Source: Bacillota bacterium
GTDB lineage: Bacteria; Bacillota; UBA4882; UBA10575
Direction of reading: 5' to 3'
Length of the DNA: 64,000 nt
Assembly: GCA_012735195.1 (NCBI GenBank)
Contig: JAAYIC010000014.1
Span: 1-64,000, forward strand
Part shown: piece by piece, positions 1 through 8,723 of the stretch
How the letters are laid out: each line of letters starts with the position of its first letter
Position numbering within the stretch: the first letter of the stretch is position 1
Notes under the pieces: generated by a model
What the model was told of the DNA's origin: nothing
Seen by the model: only the letters and a program-made list of their open reading frames with translations
Databases searched by the model: none
Position numbers and translations under genes: made by a program

Positions 1-309
1 GCGGACGACTGGGCGCGGGAGGAGGCCAACAAGATCCAGGCCTTTTTTGCCGAACGCGGCGTGACACCGCCGTATCTGAAATACAGGATCGACGGTACGC
101 CTCTGGGTGAAGAGGCTTTCCATTCGGCGGGCCTGTTGGCCATGAACGCCATGGCCTCCCTGGCTGCCGACGGGCCGCATGCGAAAACGTTTGTCGACGC
201 CTTTTGGCAGGCGCCGCCTTGTACCGGGCCGCGGCGCTATTATGACAATTGCCTCTATTTCTTCAGTTTACTGGCATTAAGCGGCCGTTACCGGATCTGG
301 AAACCGTGA
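1..309 (+). CDS. GH8 glycoside hydrolase, C-terminal part (reducing-end xylose-releasing exo-oligoxylanase type)
   Basis: The reading frame is open from base 1, so the gene starts outside the window and only about 102 C-terminal residues are seen. The tail contains HSAGLLAMNAMASLAAD and RRYYDNCLYFFSLLALSG. These match my recollection of the C-terminus of GH8 reducing-end xylose-releasing exo-oligoxylanases, which trim xylo-oligosaccharides inside the cell. The catalytic residues lie outside the window. It sits 56 bp before a GH10 xylanase on the same strand, in line with one xylan-utilisation operon. Another GH8 activity cannot be excluded from this fragment. Confidence 0.8.
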   Translation, partial: ADDWAREEANKIQAFFAERGVTPPYLKYRIDGTPLGEEAFHSAGLLAMNAMASLAADGPHAKTFVDAFWQAPPCTGPRRYYDNCLYFFSLLALSGRYRIWKP

Positions 310-365
310 TATCGCAACCTGTGGATCCACGTGCAAGACGTGGGGGAGGAAAGGAGGCATAACCA

Positions 366-1445
366 ATGAAATTAAAGGTTCTCACAGTATCCTTTCTGAT
401 TGTTATCTGCGCCGGAGCACTGCTGGGCCAGGGAGTCCGCTCGGAGGAGGAGATCCCCTCCCTATGGCAGGCCTATGCCGGTTATTTTCCCATCGGCGCG
501 GCTGTGCGTTACCAAAGCCTGAGGAGCCATGGGGAGTTGTTGGAGAAGCATTTTAACAGCATCACCGCGGAGAATGAGATGAAATTCGCCACTTTGCAAC
601 CGGGGGAAGGGACCTTTGCCTTTTTCCGGGCCGACGAGATCGTGGATTTCGCCAAGAAAAACAATATGCTGGTCAGAGGGCATACCCTGGTCTGGCACAG
701 GCAGTACCCGGGCTGGCTCTTCCGGGACGGCGCAGGAAAGGCCTCGGCTGAACTGGTGCTGGAACGGCTGGAAACCCATATCAATACGGTACTCCCCAGG
801 TACAAAGGGGATGTGTATTGTTGGGATGTGGTCAACGAAGCGGTGAGCGACAGCATGTCGGAGTATCTACGCCGGGACTCCCCGTGGTACCAGGCGACGG
901 GGGAGGCGTACATCGCCGAAGCTTTCCGTATAGCCCACAAGGCGGACCCGGAAGCCAAGCTTTTTTATAACGATTACGGCGCCACCAGGTCCGACAAGAT
1001 GGAGAAGATCTGTGTCCTCCTGGAAGACTTGCTGGCTGAAGGGGTCCCGGTCCACGGCATGGGGATGCAGGGGCATTGGGACATCTTCGGGCCCACGGTC
1101 AAGCAGATCGAGACCGCTATCCGACGTTATGCCGCCCTGGGGTTGGAGGTGCAAATCACCGAACTTGACATCTCCCTTTACCACTGGGCAGACAAGAGAA
1201 AGGCGATTACCGATCCGGAAGAGTTGGCGGAACGCCTGGCGATGCAGGCGGAGAAATATGAGGAGGTCTTCCGGGTCTTTCGGGAGTACCGGGATGTGAT
1301 CACCGGCGTGACCTTCTGGGGGGTGGCCGACGACCTGCCCTGGACGGACCAGGAGCCGGTCCGGGGGAGAAAAGACTTCCCGCTCCTTTTTGCCGCTACA
1401 GAACACCGGCCCAAGGAGGCCTTCTGGCAAATAGTTAATTTTTAA
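366..1445 (+). CDS. Secreted GH10 endo-1,4-beta-xylanase
   Basis: This 359-residue protein is a single-domain GH10 xylanase that cuts internal beta-1,4 bonds of xylan. Residues 1 to about 26 form a signal peptide (charged MKLK, hydrophobic core, RSEEE at the end), so it should be exported. The catalytic acid/base is E158 in WDVVNEAV and the nucleophile is E266 in ITELDIS; the substrate-binding GHTLVWH motif is at 105-111. The ATG follows a strong GGGGGAGGAAAGGAGG stretch. No carbohydrate-binding module or anchor is present. It is the first of three GH10 paralogues within 5.4 kb, and 57 bp separate its stop from the next GH10 start chosen here. Confidence 0.95.
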   Translation: MKLKVLTVSFLIVICAGALLGQGVRSEEEIPSLWQAYAGYFPIGAAVRYQSLRSHGELLEKHFNSITAENEMKFATLQPGEGTFAFFRADEIVDFAKKNNMLVRGHTLVWHRQYPGWLFRDGAGKASAELVLERLETHINTVLPRYKGDVYCWDVVNEAVSDSMSEYLRRDSPWYQATGEAYIAEAFRIAHKADPEAKLFYNDYGATRSDKMEKICVLLEDLLAEGVPVHGMGMQGHWDIFGPTVKQIETAIRRYAALGLEVQITELDISLYHWADKRKAITDPEELAERLAMQAEKYEEVFRVFREYRDVITGVTFWGVADDLPWTDQEPVRGRKDFPLLFAATEHRPKEAFWQIVNF

Positions 1446-1502
1446 ACCGGTGGTAAAAAGAGAAAAATGAGGGAGCGCGGAACCCGCGGGGAGGGGTGTA
1501 TT

Positions 1503-2591
1503 TTGAGAAAACGCCTTTTTTACCTGTTGCTGCCGGTGGTTGTGATCTGGTGTATTGCCTGTGGCTGTCAACCGGCGGAAGAGATCTCTGCCTCATATGA
1601 AGAGATCCCCGCTTTGTGCGAAGTCTATCAAGACTTCTTCCCAATCGGCGCGGCGGTCAACTCCTGGACCATTGACAGTCATAAGGATCTCATCGAAAAG
1701 CATTTCAACAGCCTTACCCCGGAAAACGAGATGAAATTTGAGTTTCTGCAGCCGTCACCGGGGAATTACACCTTTGACCGGGCCGATGCCATTGTCGAAC
1801 TGGCGGAGAAAAACGGGATGCTGGTCCGCGGGCATACGCTGATCTGGCATAACCAGACTCCGGCCTGGGTTTTTAAGGATGAGAATGGAAACCCGGCCGG
1901 CCGCGAGTTGCTGCTGAAAAGGATGGAAGAGCATATCACCACGGTGGTCTCCAGGTACCGGGGGCGGGTCTACGCCTGGGATGTGGTGAACGAGGCGGTG
2001 GCGGACGGACAGGGGCCGGGGTATCTGCGGACCGATTCGCCATGGTACCGGATAATCGGCCCGGACTATATCGCCCAAGCCTTTATCTTCGCCCACCAGG
2101 CCGATCCCGAGGCCAAACTCTTTTATAACGATTACAGCGCGACGGACCCGGTGAAATCCACCCGTATCTATCGGCTCCTCAAGGATCTATTGGATCAGGG
2201 GGTGCCTGTTCACGGTGTGGGCATTCAGGGGCACTGGGATATAAACCACCCGCCAACATACCAGGTCGAGGCGGCGATCAGGAAATATGCCTCATTGGGT
2301 CTGGAGGTGCAAATCACCGAGTTTGATATCTCGGTTTTTTCCTGGGGCGACAACCGGCGCCTGCAGTCAAAGCCGGAAAATCGCCTCCGTATACAGGCTG
2401 GGCGTTACCGGAAGTTTTTTGAGGTTTTCCGGAGAAATAAAGATGTGCTCACCGGTGTTACTTTTTGGGGCGTGGCCGATGACCGGACCTGGAAGGATAA
2501 CTTCCCGGTGCGGGGGAGAAAAGACTGGCCGCTGGTCTTTGACGAGGAACACCGGCCGAAAGCGGCTTTTTGGGAGATTATAAATTTCTAA
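1503..2591 (+). CDS. GH10 endo-1,4-beta-xylanase, probable lipoprotein
   Basis: The second GH10 paralogue has 362 residues from a TTG start. TTG at 1503 is preferred because GGGGAGGGGTG lies about 5 bases upstream; an in-frame ATG at 1467 lacks a ribosome site and would add 12 residues before the signal sequence. The N-terminus LRKRLFYLLLPVVVIWCIACGC resembles a lipoprotein signal ending at Cys20 or Cys22, although the lipobox is imperfect. The acid/base is E164 (WDVVNEAV) and the nucleophile E273 (ITEFDIS). A lipid-anchored enzyme beside a soluble secreted one and a cytoplasmic one suggests division of labour by compartment. That is inferred from N-termini only. Confidence 0.92.
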   Translation: MRKRLFYLLLPVVVIWCIACGCQPAEEISASYEEIPALCEVYQDFFPIGAAVNSWTIDSHKDLIEKHFNSLTPENEMKFEFLQPSPGNYTFDRADAIVELAEKNGMLVRGHTLIWHNQTPAWVFKDENGNPAGRELLLKRMEEHITTVVSRYRGRVYAWDVVNEAVADGQGPGYLRTDSPWYRIIGPDYIAQAFIFAHQADPEAKLFYNDYSATDPVKSTRIYRLLKDLLDQGVPVHGVGIQGHWDINHPPTYQVEAAIRKYASLGLEVQITEFDISVFSWGDNRRLQSKPENRLRIQAGRYRKFFEVFRRNKDVLTGVTFWGVADDRTWKDNFPVRGRKDWPLVFDEEHRPKAAFWEIINF

Positions 2592-2608
2592 AAGGAGTGG
2601 CTGATAAC

Positions 2609-4165
2609 TTGCAAAAGAAGACTTTCACCAACCCGGTGCTGCCCGGGTTTTACCCCGATCCTTCAATCTGCCGGGTCGGCGATGATTACTACCTTGTTAC
2701 TTCCACCTTTGCCTATTTCCCCGGGGTACCGATCTTTCACAGCCGGGACCTGGTCAACTGGCGCCAGATCGGGCATGTGCTGGACCGGCCTTCCCAGTTG
2801 AACCTGGACGGCGCCGATCACTCCGGGGGGATCTATGCCCCGACCATCCGGTACCACCAGGGGCGTTTTTATATGATCACCACCAATGTCACTCATGGTG
2901 GGAATTTTTTGGTTACCGCTGAAGACCCGGCCGGCCCTTGGTCGGAACCGTACTGGCTGGAGGGGACGCCGGGGATCGACCCTTCGCTCTTCTTTGACGA
3001 CGACGGCAGGGCCTACTATACGGGCACCCGCCCTAACCCTGCCGGCATGAGGTATAACGGCGACTGTGAGATCTACCTCCAGGAACTGGACCTCAAGACC
3101 ATGCGCCTCACCGGCGAGGTCCATATCCTGTGGAAGGGGGCCTTGAGGGAGGCGATCTGGCCGGAAGCCCCCCATATCTATAAGGTCAACGGTTATTATT
3201 ACCTGATGATCGCCGAGGGCGGGACCGCCCACGAACACGCGGTGACCATTGCCAGAAGTAAAAAGATTACCGGTCCTTACACCGGAAACCCGGGCAACCC
3301 GATTTTAACCCATCGCCACCTGGGACGGGATTATCCCATCGTCAACGTGGGCCATGGCGACCTGGTGGAGACGGCCAACGGTGAGTGGTGGATGGTCCTC
3401 CTGGCTTCCAGGCCTTACGGCGGGTACTACCGGAATCTGGGACGGGAGACTTTTCTGGTCCCGGTGAAATGGGAAAACGGTTGGCCGGTGGTAAGCCCGG
3501 GCGAAGGGCGGGTGCTTTTTGAGTACCCCCGGCCGGACCTGCCTGCCGGCGACCGGCCGGCAGAAGCGGCCTGTGACCATTTTGACGGGCCGGAGCTGGA
3601 CTTTAAATGGGTCTTCCTCCGGACGCCCCGGGAAAACTTTTGGAGTCTTCAGGAACGCCCCGGGCATCTCCGCTTGAAGCTGCGGCCAACTATGATCACA
3701 AGAAAGGAAAACCCCAGTTTTGTGGGGCGGCGCCAGCAGCATATGGATTTCTGTGCCCGGACGGTAATGGAGTTCACCCCCGCCGCAGAGAACGAAGAGG
3801 CGGGTCTGGCCTTTATCCAAAGCGACCTGTATAATCTCCGGGCGATCCTCACCAAGGGGAAAGACGGGCACCTCCTTCGCCTGGTCAAGTGTTACGATGG
3901 GCGGGAGGAGGTCCTGGCGGAAGAACCTTATGCCGGCGGGCGAGTTTACCTGCAGGCGGAGGCGAAGGGGCAGGATTACAGCTTCTATTTTGGCGCCACC
4001 GAGCGGGAACTGAAACCTTTGGCCACCAAGGTGGACGGGCGGTTCTTAAGCACCGACGTGGCCGACGGCTTTGTCGGTACCTGCCTTGGTCTTTACGCCG
4101 GCAGCAACGGGAAGGAGAGCGGTAACTACGCGGATTTCGACTGGTTTGAGTACCGGGGGCTGTAA
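2609..4165 (+). CDS. GH43 beta-xylosidase / alpha-L-arabinofuranosidase
   Basis: This cytoplasmic glycosidase of about 518 residues should release xylose or arabinose from short xylo-oligosaccharides. The N-terminal five-bladed propeller carries the catalytic base D17 (FYPDPS), a modulating aspartate near D124 (GIDPSLFF) and the acid E186 (WPEAPHIYK). The C-terminal half, about residue 330 onward, is a beta-sandwich typical of two-domain GH43 xylosidases. No signal peptide is present. TTG 2609 is chosen because AAAGGAGTGG ends 8 bases upstream; an ATG at 2570 would overlap the upstream xylanase and has no ribosome site. The split between xylosidase and arabinofuranosidase activity cannot be settled from sequence alone. 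Confidence 0.93.
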   Translation: MQKKTFTNPVLPGFYPDPSICRVGDDYYLVTSTFAYFPGVPIFHSRDLVNWRQIGHVLDRPSQLNLDGADHSGGIYAPTIRYHQGRFYMITTNVTHGGNFLVTAEDPAGPWSEPYWLEGTPGIDPSLFFDDDGRAYYTGTRPNPAGMRYNGDCEIYLQELDLKTMRLTGEVHILWKGALREAIWPEAPHIYKVNGYYYLMIAEGGTAHEHAVTIARSKKITGPYTGNPGNPILTHRHLGRDYPIVNVGHGDLVETANGEWWMVLLASRPYGGYYRNLGRETFLVPVKWENGWPVVSPGEGRVLFEYPRPDLPAGDRPAEAACDHFDGPELDFKWVFLRTPRENFWSLQERPGHLRLKLRPTMITRKENPSFVGRRQQHMDFCARTVMEFTPAAENEEAGLAFIQSDLYNLRAILTKGKDGHLLRLVKCYDGREEVLAEEPYAGGRVYLQAEAKGQDYSFYFGATERELKPLATKVDGRFLSTDVADGFVGTCLGLYAGSNGKESGNYADFDWFEYRGL

Positions 4166-4177
4166 GGGAAGGAGTAA

Positions 4178-4466
4178 AGGTCGAAAATAATACGACACTA
4201 CGACACCGGCAAGATTAAGGCCTTGGCTTTCCTCTCCCCGGACGGGGAGAAGCTAACCCTGGTCTTGATCAATACCGACAGCGCCCGGTGTGAGGTGGCT
4301 TTGGGATTCAGCGGGTTTTCCGTGGGGAAAACGGAGATTTACCGGACCACCGATGGGACGACAGAAAAGTTTGCAGCGATTGGCAGCCTGGGACCAGGTA
4401 TCACTTGTCTTGAACCCCGGATCCGTGTCGACGGTGGTGGTCTCCGCCGGTGATAACGGGAGCTGA
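4178..4466 (+). pseudogene. Remnant of a glycoside-hydrolase-associated C-terminal beta-sandwich (GH30-like), frameshifted
   Basis: After a stop at 4175, an open frame reads YDTGKIKALAFLSPDG and continues through LVLINTD and GFSVGKTEIYRTTDG, the style of the C-terminal beta-sandwich of GH30 glucuronoxylanases. No start codon with a ribosome site fits. Near 4400 the similarity moves to another frame, where LNPGSVSTVVVSAG, the expected last strand, runs to a stop at 4464-4466. The segment is therefore a 5'-truncated, frameshifted fragment with no catalytic domain. It sits between GH43 and the third GH10, which fits decay of a fourth xylanolytic gene. The GH30 label is from recollection of the family pattern. 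Confidence 0.65.
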
Positions 4467-4632
4467 AAGAGGAGAGTGATTGAAGAACCGAATATACCAT
4501 ACCCTTTTCCGGAGACCTTTTCATGGCTTTTCTTATCCCGCTGCGGAACCCGGAGATTGGGTTTTTTTGGCGCGGTAATTATGAGAAGAGTGGATCTTAC
4601 GGAAAATTTAACATATTTAACATAGAAGTCTG

Positions 4633-4661
4633 TTGATTAGAATGCGGAAAGAGGCTACAAT
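4633..4661 (+). promoter_or_regulatory. Sigma-A type promoter of the third GH10 gene
   Basis: TTGATT at 4633-4638 and TACAAT at 4656-4661 are separated by 17 bases. It lies 67 bp before the GH10 start at 4728, giving that gene its own transcription start downstream of the broken fragment. Confidence 0.7.
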
Positions 4662-4727
4662 AGATGCGGTTCTGAAAAAGGGATAAAAAACGGAGTAAGG
4701 AAAGGAACAGGGAGGGGTGTGGTTGCC

Positions 4728-5747
4728 ATGAAAAACAACATTTTACCGGCGTTTATCAATGCAGGTAAAGAAGAAAACGGTTTGCCGCCCTTGCGCGAGG
4801 TCTTTAAAGAGTATTTTCCAATTGGGGTTTGTGTAAACCCGCAAACACTCCAGACCCATCGCCATTTGATTATAAGGCAATTTTCCAGTATAACAGCGGA
4901 AGACGAGATGAAATTCGACCGCCTCCAACCGGAGGAGGGCCGGTTTGATTTTACCGAGGCGGACGCAATTGTTGCTTTCGCCCGGGAGAACGGACTTCTG
5001 ATCCGCGGACATACCCTGGTCTGGCATAACCAGACTCCGGAATGGGTCTTTTTGGACAAGGAGGGGCGGCCGGCCCCCAAGGACCTGGTTTTACAGAGGA
5101 TGGAAGACCACATTACCACTGTGGTTTCCCGTTACAAGGCGGATATCAAGGTCTGGGATGTGGTTAATGAGGCGGTTTCCGACCGCGAAGGTTATCTGCG
5201 GGTTAAATCCCCCTGGTACCAGAGGACCGGGGAGGAATTTATCCGCCGGGCTTTTACCTGTGCCCACCGGGTTGACCCGGAGGCCCGGCTGTTTTATAAC
5301 GATTACAACGCCGCGGTGCCGGAAAAAAGAGACCGGATCGTCAGGTTTTTACGGGATCTGCTGGACCGGGGGGTACCGGTTCACGGTATGGGCATCCAGG
5401 GCCACTGGACTATTTACGATCCGTCGCTTGCCGAGATCGAAGAGGCGATTGAGGCCTATGCCGCGCTGGGGTTGGAGGTCCAAATTACCGAACTGGACGT
5501 TTCTCTCTACCATTGGAGTGATACAGGCAATTTCAAGGCTCCCCCGCCGGAACTCTTGGCAAGACAGGCCGAACGCTACCGGCAGATCTTTGATCTCTTC
5601 CGGCGGTACCGGCAAGTGATCACCGGGGTAACGGTTTGGGGACCAGCCGATGACCGGACCTGGAAGGATAACTTTCCGGTTCAGGGGAGAAAGGACTGGC
5701 CCCTTTTGTTCGATGAGAATCACCGGTTGAAAACGGTATTGTTCTAA
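4728..5747 (+). CDS. Cytoplasmic GH10 endo-xylanase
   Basis: The third GH10 paralogue has 339 residues and no signal peptide, so it probably acts in the cytoplasm on imported xylo-oligosaccharides. The acid/base is E148 (WDVVNEAV) and the nucleophile E255 (ITELDVS). ATG 4728 is chosen because GGAGGGG lies 10 bases upstream; a GTG at 4719 abuts that site. The protein ends KTVLF, a few residues short of the WQIVNF and WEIINF ends of its two neighbours. This could be a small terminal truncation but leaves the barrel intact. It has its own promoter at 4633-4661. Confidence 0.93.
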   Translation: MKNNILPAFINAGKEENGLPPLREVFKEYFPIGVCVNPQTLQTHRHLIIRQFSSITAEDEMKFDRLQPEEGRFDFTEADAIVAFARENGLLIRGHTLVWHNQTPEWVFLDKEGRPAPKDLVLQRMEDHITTVVSRYKADIKVWDVVNEAVSDREGYLRVKSPWYQRTGEEFIRRAFTCAHRVDPEARLFYNDYNAAVPEKRDRIVRFLRDLLDRGVPVHGMGIQGHWTIYDPSLAEIEEAIEAYAALGLEVQITELDVSLYHWSDTGNFKAPPPELLARQAERYRQIFDLFRRYRQVITGVTVWGPADDRTWKDNFPVQGRKDWPLLFDENHRLKTVLF

Positions 5748-5800
5748 AAGGCAAGATTTTTGCGGGCCGGGAGAAGGCCCAAAGGACCGTTCAGAATTTG

Positions 5801-5830
5801 CAGCCCGTGCCGGGGAATCCCCACGGGCTG
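5801..5830 (+). terminator. Strong hairpin between GH10 and permease genes
   Basis: CAGCCCGTG at 5801-5809 pairs with CACGGGCTG at 5822-5830. A second small hairpin, GGGCC/GGCCC, lies just before it. The sequence after the stem (TCCTTAAATT) is only weakly U-rich, so it may be a weak terminator or a leader structure 10 bases before the permease ribosome site. Confidence 0.4.
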
Positions 5831-5852
5831 TCCTTAAATTGGAGGGGCGGAT

Positions 5853-6770
5853 GTGTTTTACCAACAAGTAATGCTGGTTCTAGAAAAATCCGGACGGGCG
5901 ATCCTGAACCTCTGGCCCTACGTGGCCGGAGGGGTCTTGATCGGAGAGATTTTGCGCTATACGTCATGGACGGGCGTGATTGACCGGGCCTGCCGGCGTT
6001 CACTCCCGGTGGCGGTGACAGTCGCCGCACTTTTGGGGATGGCTTCGCCCCTTTGCACCTACGGCACCGTCCCCGTGGTTTTGCGGCTGCTTGGCGCCGG
6101 AGTTCACCCGGCGCCGCTGGTGACCTTCCTTTGCGCCTCGTCCCTCTTCAACCCGCAGGTTTTTATCATTACCTGGGGCGGGATCGATTGGGAGATGGCG
6201 CTGGTCCGGACGGGAGTCACCCTGTTGATCAGTCTTTGTATAGGCTTTTTCCTTTTGTTTATCCCCCCGCGCTTTGTCGTCCGTACCGGAGCGGCGACGG
6301 AACCGGGAGACGGGACAGGAAGGGGAGAAAAACCGGAGAACCCGGCGGCGGATCCTGGAGAGGACAGAGGAAGAGTCTTTACGGAGCGGTTGCGGAGTTT
6401 CTGGCATAACCTGGAATACATCGGGTTCTATCTATTGCTCGGGGTTTTATTGGGGTCCCTGGTGGAGGTGGCAGTCCCCGATTCCTGGCTCTCCTTCCTC
6501 TTTAACCGCAGCCGTTGGTTTTCGATTTTGGCTGCCGCCGGTATGGGAGTGCCCTTATATGCCTGCGGCGGCGGGGTAATCCCTTTTATCCGGGCTTTGC
6601 TTGAGGAAGGGATGAGCAAAGGGGCGGCCTTGACCTTTTTCCTGGTGGGACCGGCAACCAGGGTCACCCCGCTTATGGCCCTGGCAGCGGTATTGCGCCC
6701 GGTTTTTCTTTTTTTCTACATAGTTATCCTGGTTGTCCTGGCGATCGTAGCCGGGTTGTTATATAATTAA
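5853..6770 (+). CDS. YraQ/ArsP-type (UPF0718) inner-membrane permease
   Basis: This 305-residue polytopic membrane protein has two homologous halves, each with a family motif: SPLCTYGTVP at 65-74 and VPLYACGGGVIP at 233-244. Both carry a conserved cysteine in a membrane segment. A hydrophilic Gly/Glu-rich loop at about 143-175 separates the halves. Related permeases include ArsP, which exports organoarsenicals, and metal-associated members; the substrate here is unknown. GTG 5853 follows GGAGGGG by 5 bases. The DUF362 gene starts 68 bp after it on the same strand, so the two may be co-transcribed. No arsenic or metal regulator is adjacent. Confidence 0.85.
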   Translation: MFYQQVMLVLEKSGRAILNLWPYVAGGVLIGEILRYTSWTGVIDRACRRSLPVAVTVAALLGMASPLCTYGTVPVVLRLLGAGVHPAPLVTFLCASSLFNPQVFIITWGGIDWEMALVRTGVTLLISLCIGFFLLFIPPRFVVRTGAATEPGDGTGRGEKPENPAADPGEDRGRVFTERLRSFWHNLEYIGFYLLLGVLLGSLVEVAVPDSWLSFLFNRSRWFSILAAAGMGVPLYACGGGVIPFIRALLEEGMSKGAALTFFLVGPATRVTPLMALAAVLRPVFLFFYIVILVVLAIVAGLLYN

Positions 6771-6837
6771 AGTATAAAGCAGAACTGAATATGCGGTGGT
6801 GCCGTATGCGGCACGAATCCAGAAGGGGGTTGCGCTG

Positions 6838-8319
6838 ATGAAACTTACTCCCAAACAACGGTTATCTTTTTGGCTGCTGCTTGGTTTAACCGTATTTACA
6901 GTGGTTCTCCGGGAAGCCGGCGGCGTGAACCTGGACGGGGTGGAACCGGTTATCCTCCCCACCTCCGAAGTGGCGATCGTCCAGTCAGACCGGGCTTCGG
7001 CGGCGGAAATTGATTACGAAGAGATCAAAGCGATGATCCGTGAGGCGGTGGAGTTGGCCGGCGGTTTCTCCGACCTGATCTTTGACGGTGCGACCGTGGT
7101 GATCAAGCCCAACCTGGTGAACTGGACCGATTACACCCGCCCCGGCTGGGGAGGAGAACCGCTGCCAACGGAGGTCAACGGGGTGACCACCGACTGGCGG
7201 GTGACCAAGGCCGTGGTGGAACTGGTACGGGAACTGAACCCCAGCGGGAAGGTGTATGTCATGGAGGGCTCCAGTGTCCCGACGCGGCTGGTGATGGAGA
7301 AGCTAAAATATACGCCGGAGTACATACCGGGGACCGACGGCATTTTGGCGATTGAGGAGGACAGCGGCGGGTGGCGGGATTATGATTCCACGGGCATTGT
7401 CGCGGTGGACCTCCCCGACGGTCTCCTTCACAAGAGGTATTATTTGAACAAAAAGTATAAAGAGGCGGACGTTGTGATCAGCCTGCCCTGCCTGAAGAAC
7501 CACTGGCACGCCGCAGTCACCGGCGCCATTAAGAACGTGGGGATCGGGGCCACGCCCGGCAATATCTACGGGAATTCCTCCGCCAACCCGGGGCGGAACA
7601 GCATGGTCGACCACAACAGCCGGCGGGGGGATCTCCACATGTGGATCCATGATTATTACAAATGCCGGCCGGTGGATTTTGTGATCATGGACGGGTTACA
7701 AGGGATCCAGAACGGCCCCACCCCCTGTTATGAAGTGAGCCGGACCATGCGGTTGAGCAAGGACCAGATGAATATGCGTTTGATCCTGGCCGGCCGGGAC
7801 GCGGTGGCCGTTGATACGGTCGAGGCGCTGATTATGAACTGGGATCCCCAGTCCGTCAAATACCTGGTCTTTCTCAACAGAAGCGGGCTGGGGAATATCT
7901 GCCCTTCAGCGATCAGCGTGAAAGGAAAAAGGGTCGACGAGATAAGGAAGGATTTTGCCGGGGTCAGGCCGCCTGCCGGCGGGCATCCGATTAAGAAGAT
8001 GACAACACCGGCCTTTGCCTATACCGGTTATGAGGTCCAGGAAGGCCGGGTTCTATTTTCTTTGGTTCCGGAGAGTTCTATTGTCAAAATGGAACTCTGC
8101 CTTAATGGGGAGGACCGGCCGGAACAGGTAATCACCGGGGACTTCCACCGGGTTGCCGTGGACCTCTCCAGGCTCAACCCCGGTGAAAACCGGGTGACCA
8201 TCCATGCTTACGACCGTTTCTTCAACCGGGTGACCAAGACTTTTCTTGTCCGTACCAAACCGCAACTGGTTGTTGTTCAGCCCCTGGAAGGCGAAGCGAA
8301 CGTGGAACAACAGGGTTAG
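6838..8319 (+). CDS. Exported DUF362-domain protein
   Basis: This 493-residue protein starts with a signal peptide or membrane anchor (residues about 8-28, FWLLLGLTVFTVVL). The DUF362 domain covers about 60-370, with GATVVIKPNLV, a long segment including LPCLKNHWHAAVTGAIKNVG, and FVIMDGLQGIQNGP. About 400-480 looks like a small beta-sandwich. Function is unknown; some DUF362 members carry ferredoxin-like Fe-S motifs, but none is visible here. ATG 6838 is chosen because AGAAGGGGG lies upstream; an earlier in-frame start at 6796 would precede the signal sequence. The stop overlaps the convergent exbD stop by a few bases. Confidence 0.85.
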   Translation: MKLTPKQRLSFWLLLGLTVFTVVLREAGGVNLDGVEPVILPTSEVAIVQSDRASAAEIDYEEIKAMIREAVELAGGFSDLIFDGATVVIKPNLVNWTDYTRPGWGGEPLPTEVNGVTTDWRVTKAVVELVRELNPSGKVYVMEGSSVPTRLVMEKLKYTPEYIPGTDGILAIEEDSGGWRDYDSTGIVAVDLPDGLLHKRYYLNKKYKEADVVISLPCLKNHWHAAVTGAIKNVGIGATPGNIYGNSSANPGRNSMVDHNSRRGDLHMWIHDYYKCRPVDFVIMDGLQGIQNGPTPCYEVSRTMRLSKDQMNMRLILAGRDAVAVDTVEALIMNWDPQSVKYLVFLNRSGLGNICPSAISVKGKRVDEIRKDFAGVRPPAGGHPIKKMTTPAFAYTGYEVQEGRVLFSLVPESSIVKMELCLNGEDRPEQVITGDFHRVAVDLSRLNPGENRVTIHAYDRFFNRVTKTFLVRTKPQLVVVQPLEGEANVEQQG

Positions 8320-8723
8320 CCGCCGTCTTTTACAGCCAAAGCCACGCGGTGCAAGCCGCTTCTGGCACAGAGGTCGAGAAGGTCGATGATCTCCTGGTAT
8401 TGGCAGTCCCGGTCGGCCCGGATAACCGTGGGCGTATCCGGGGGATAGCCTGATAATAGGGGCGGCAGTTCTTCCCTTGCCACCGGCCGGCTATTCAGGA
8501 AAAGCTCATGCCCGACGGTTAATTCCAGGACCACTTCTTTGGCGCTGGCAGTAGAGAGGGCCTGCTCCGCCCGGGGGAGTTCGATCTCCAGTTGGCCGCG
8601 GTTTTCCGGCAGGACCATGGTCAGGAGGAAAAAGGCGACCAGGGTGATGAGGACGTCGATCAGGTTGATAATCTCGATCCGCGGGGGCGGAAACTTCTTA
8701 ATCACCGGCGGTCTCTGCTTCAT
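8316..8723 (-). CDS. exbD: ExbD-type biopolymer transport protein
   Basis: This 135-residue single-span protein carries the conserved membrane aspartate D23 in INLIDVLITLVAFFLLT, the residue thought to conduct protons in ExbD. A periplasmic domain of about 100 residues follows. With ExbB it powers TonB using the proton gradient. Its ATG overlaps the exbB stop as ATGA, so translation is probably coupled. It is the last gene of a riboswitch-led four-gene operon. An upstream extension of the frame lies inside exbB and is not used. TolR is an alternative name, but the tonB neighbour favours ExbD. Confidence 0.92.
   Translation of the reverse strand: MKQRPPVIKKFPPPRIEIINLIDVLITLVAFFLLTMVLPENRGQLEIELPRAEQALSTASAKEVVLELTVGHELFLNSRPVAREELPPLLSGYPPDTPTVIRADRDCQYQEIIDLLDLCARSGLHRVALAVKDGG

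Noticed and set aside
867-1571. Minus-strand open frames opposite the xylanase genes
   Set aside because: They mirror conserved GH10 codons and lack starts with ribosome sites.
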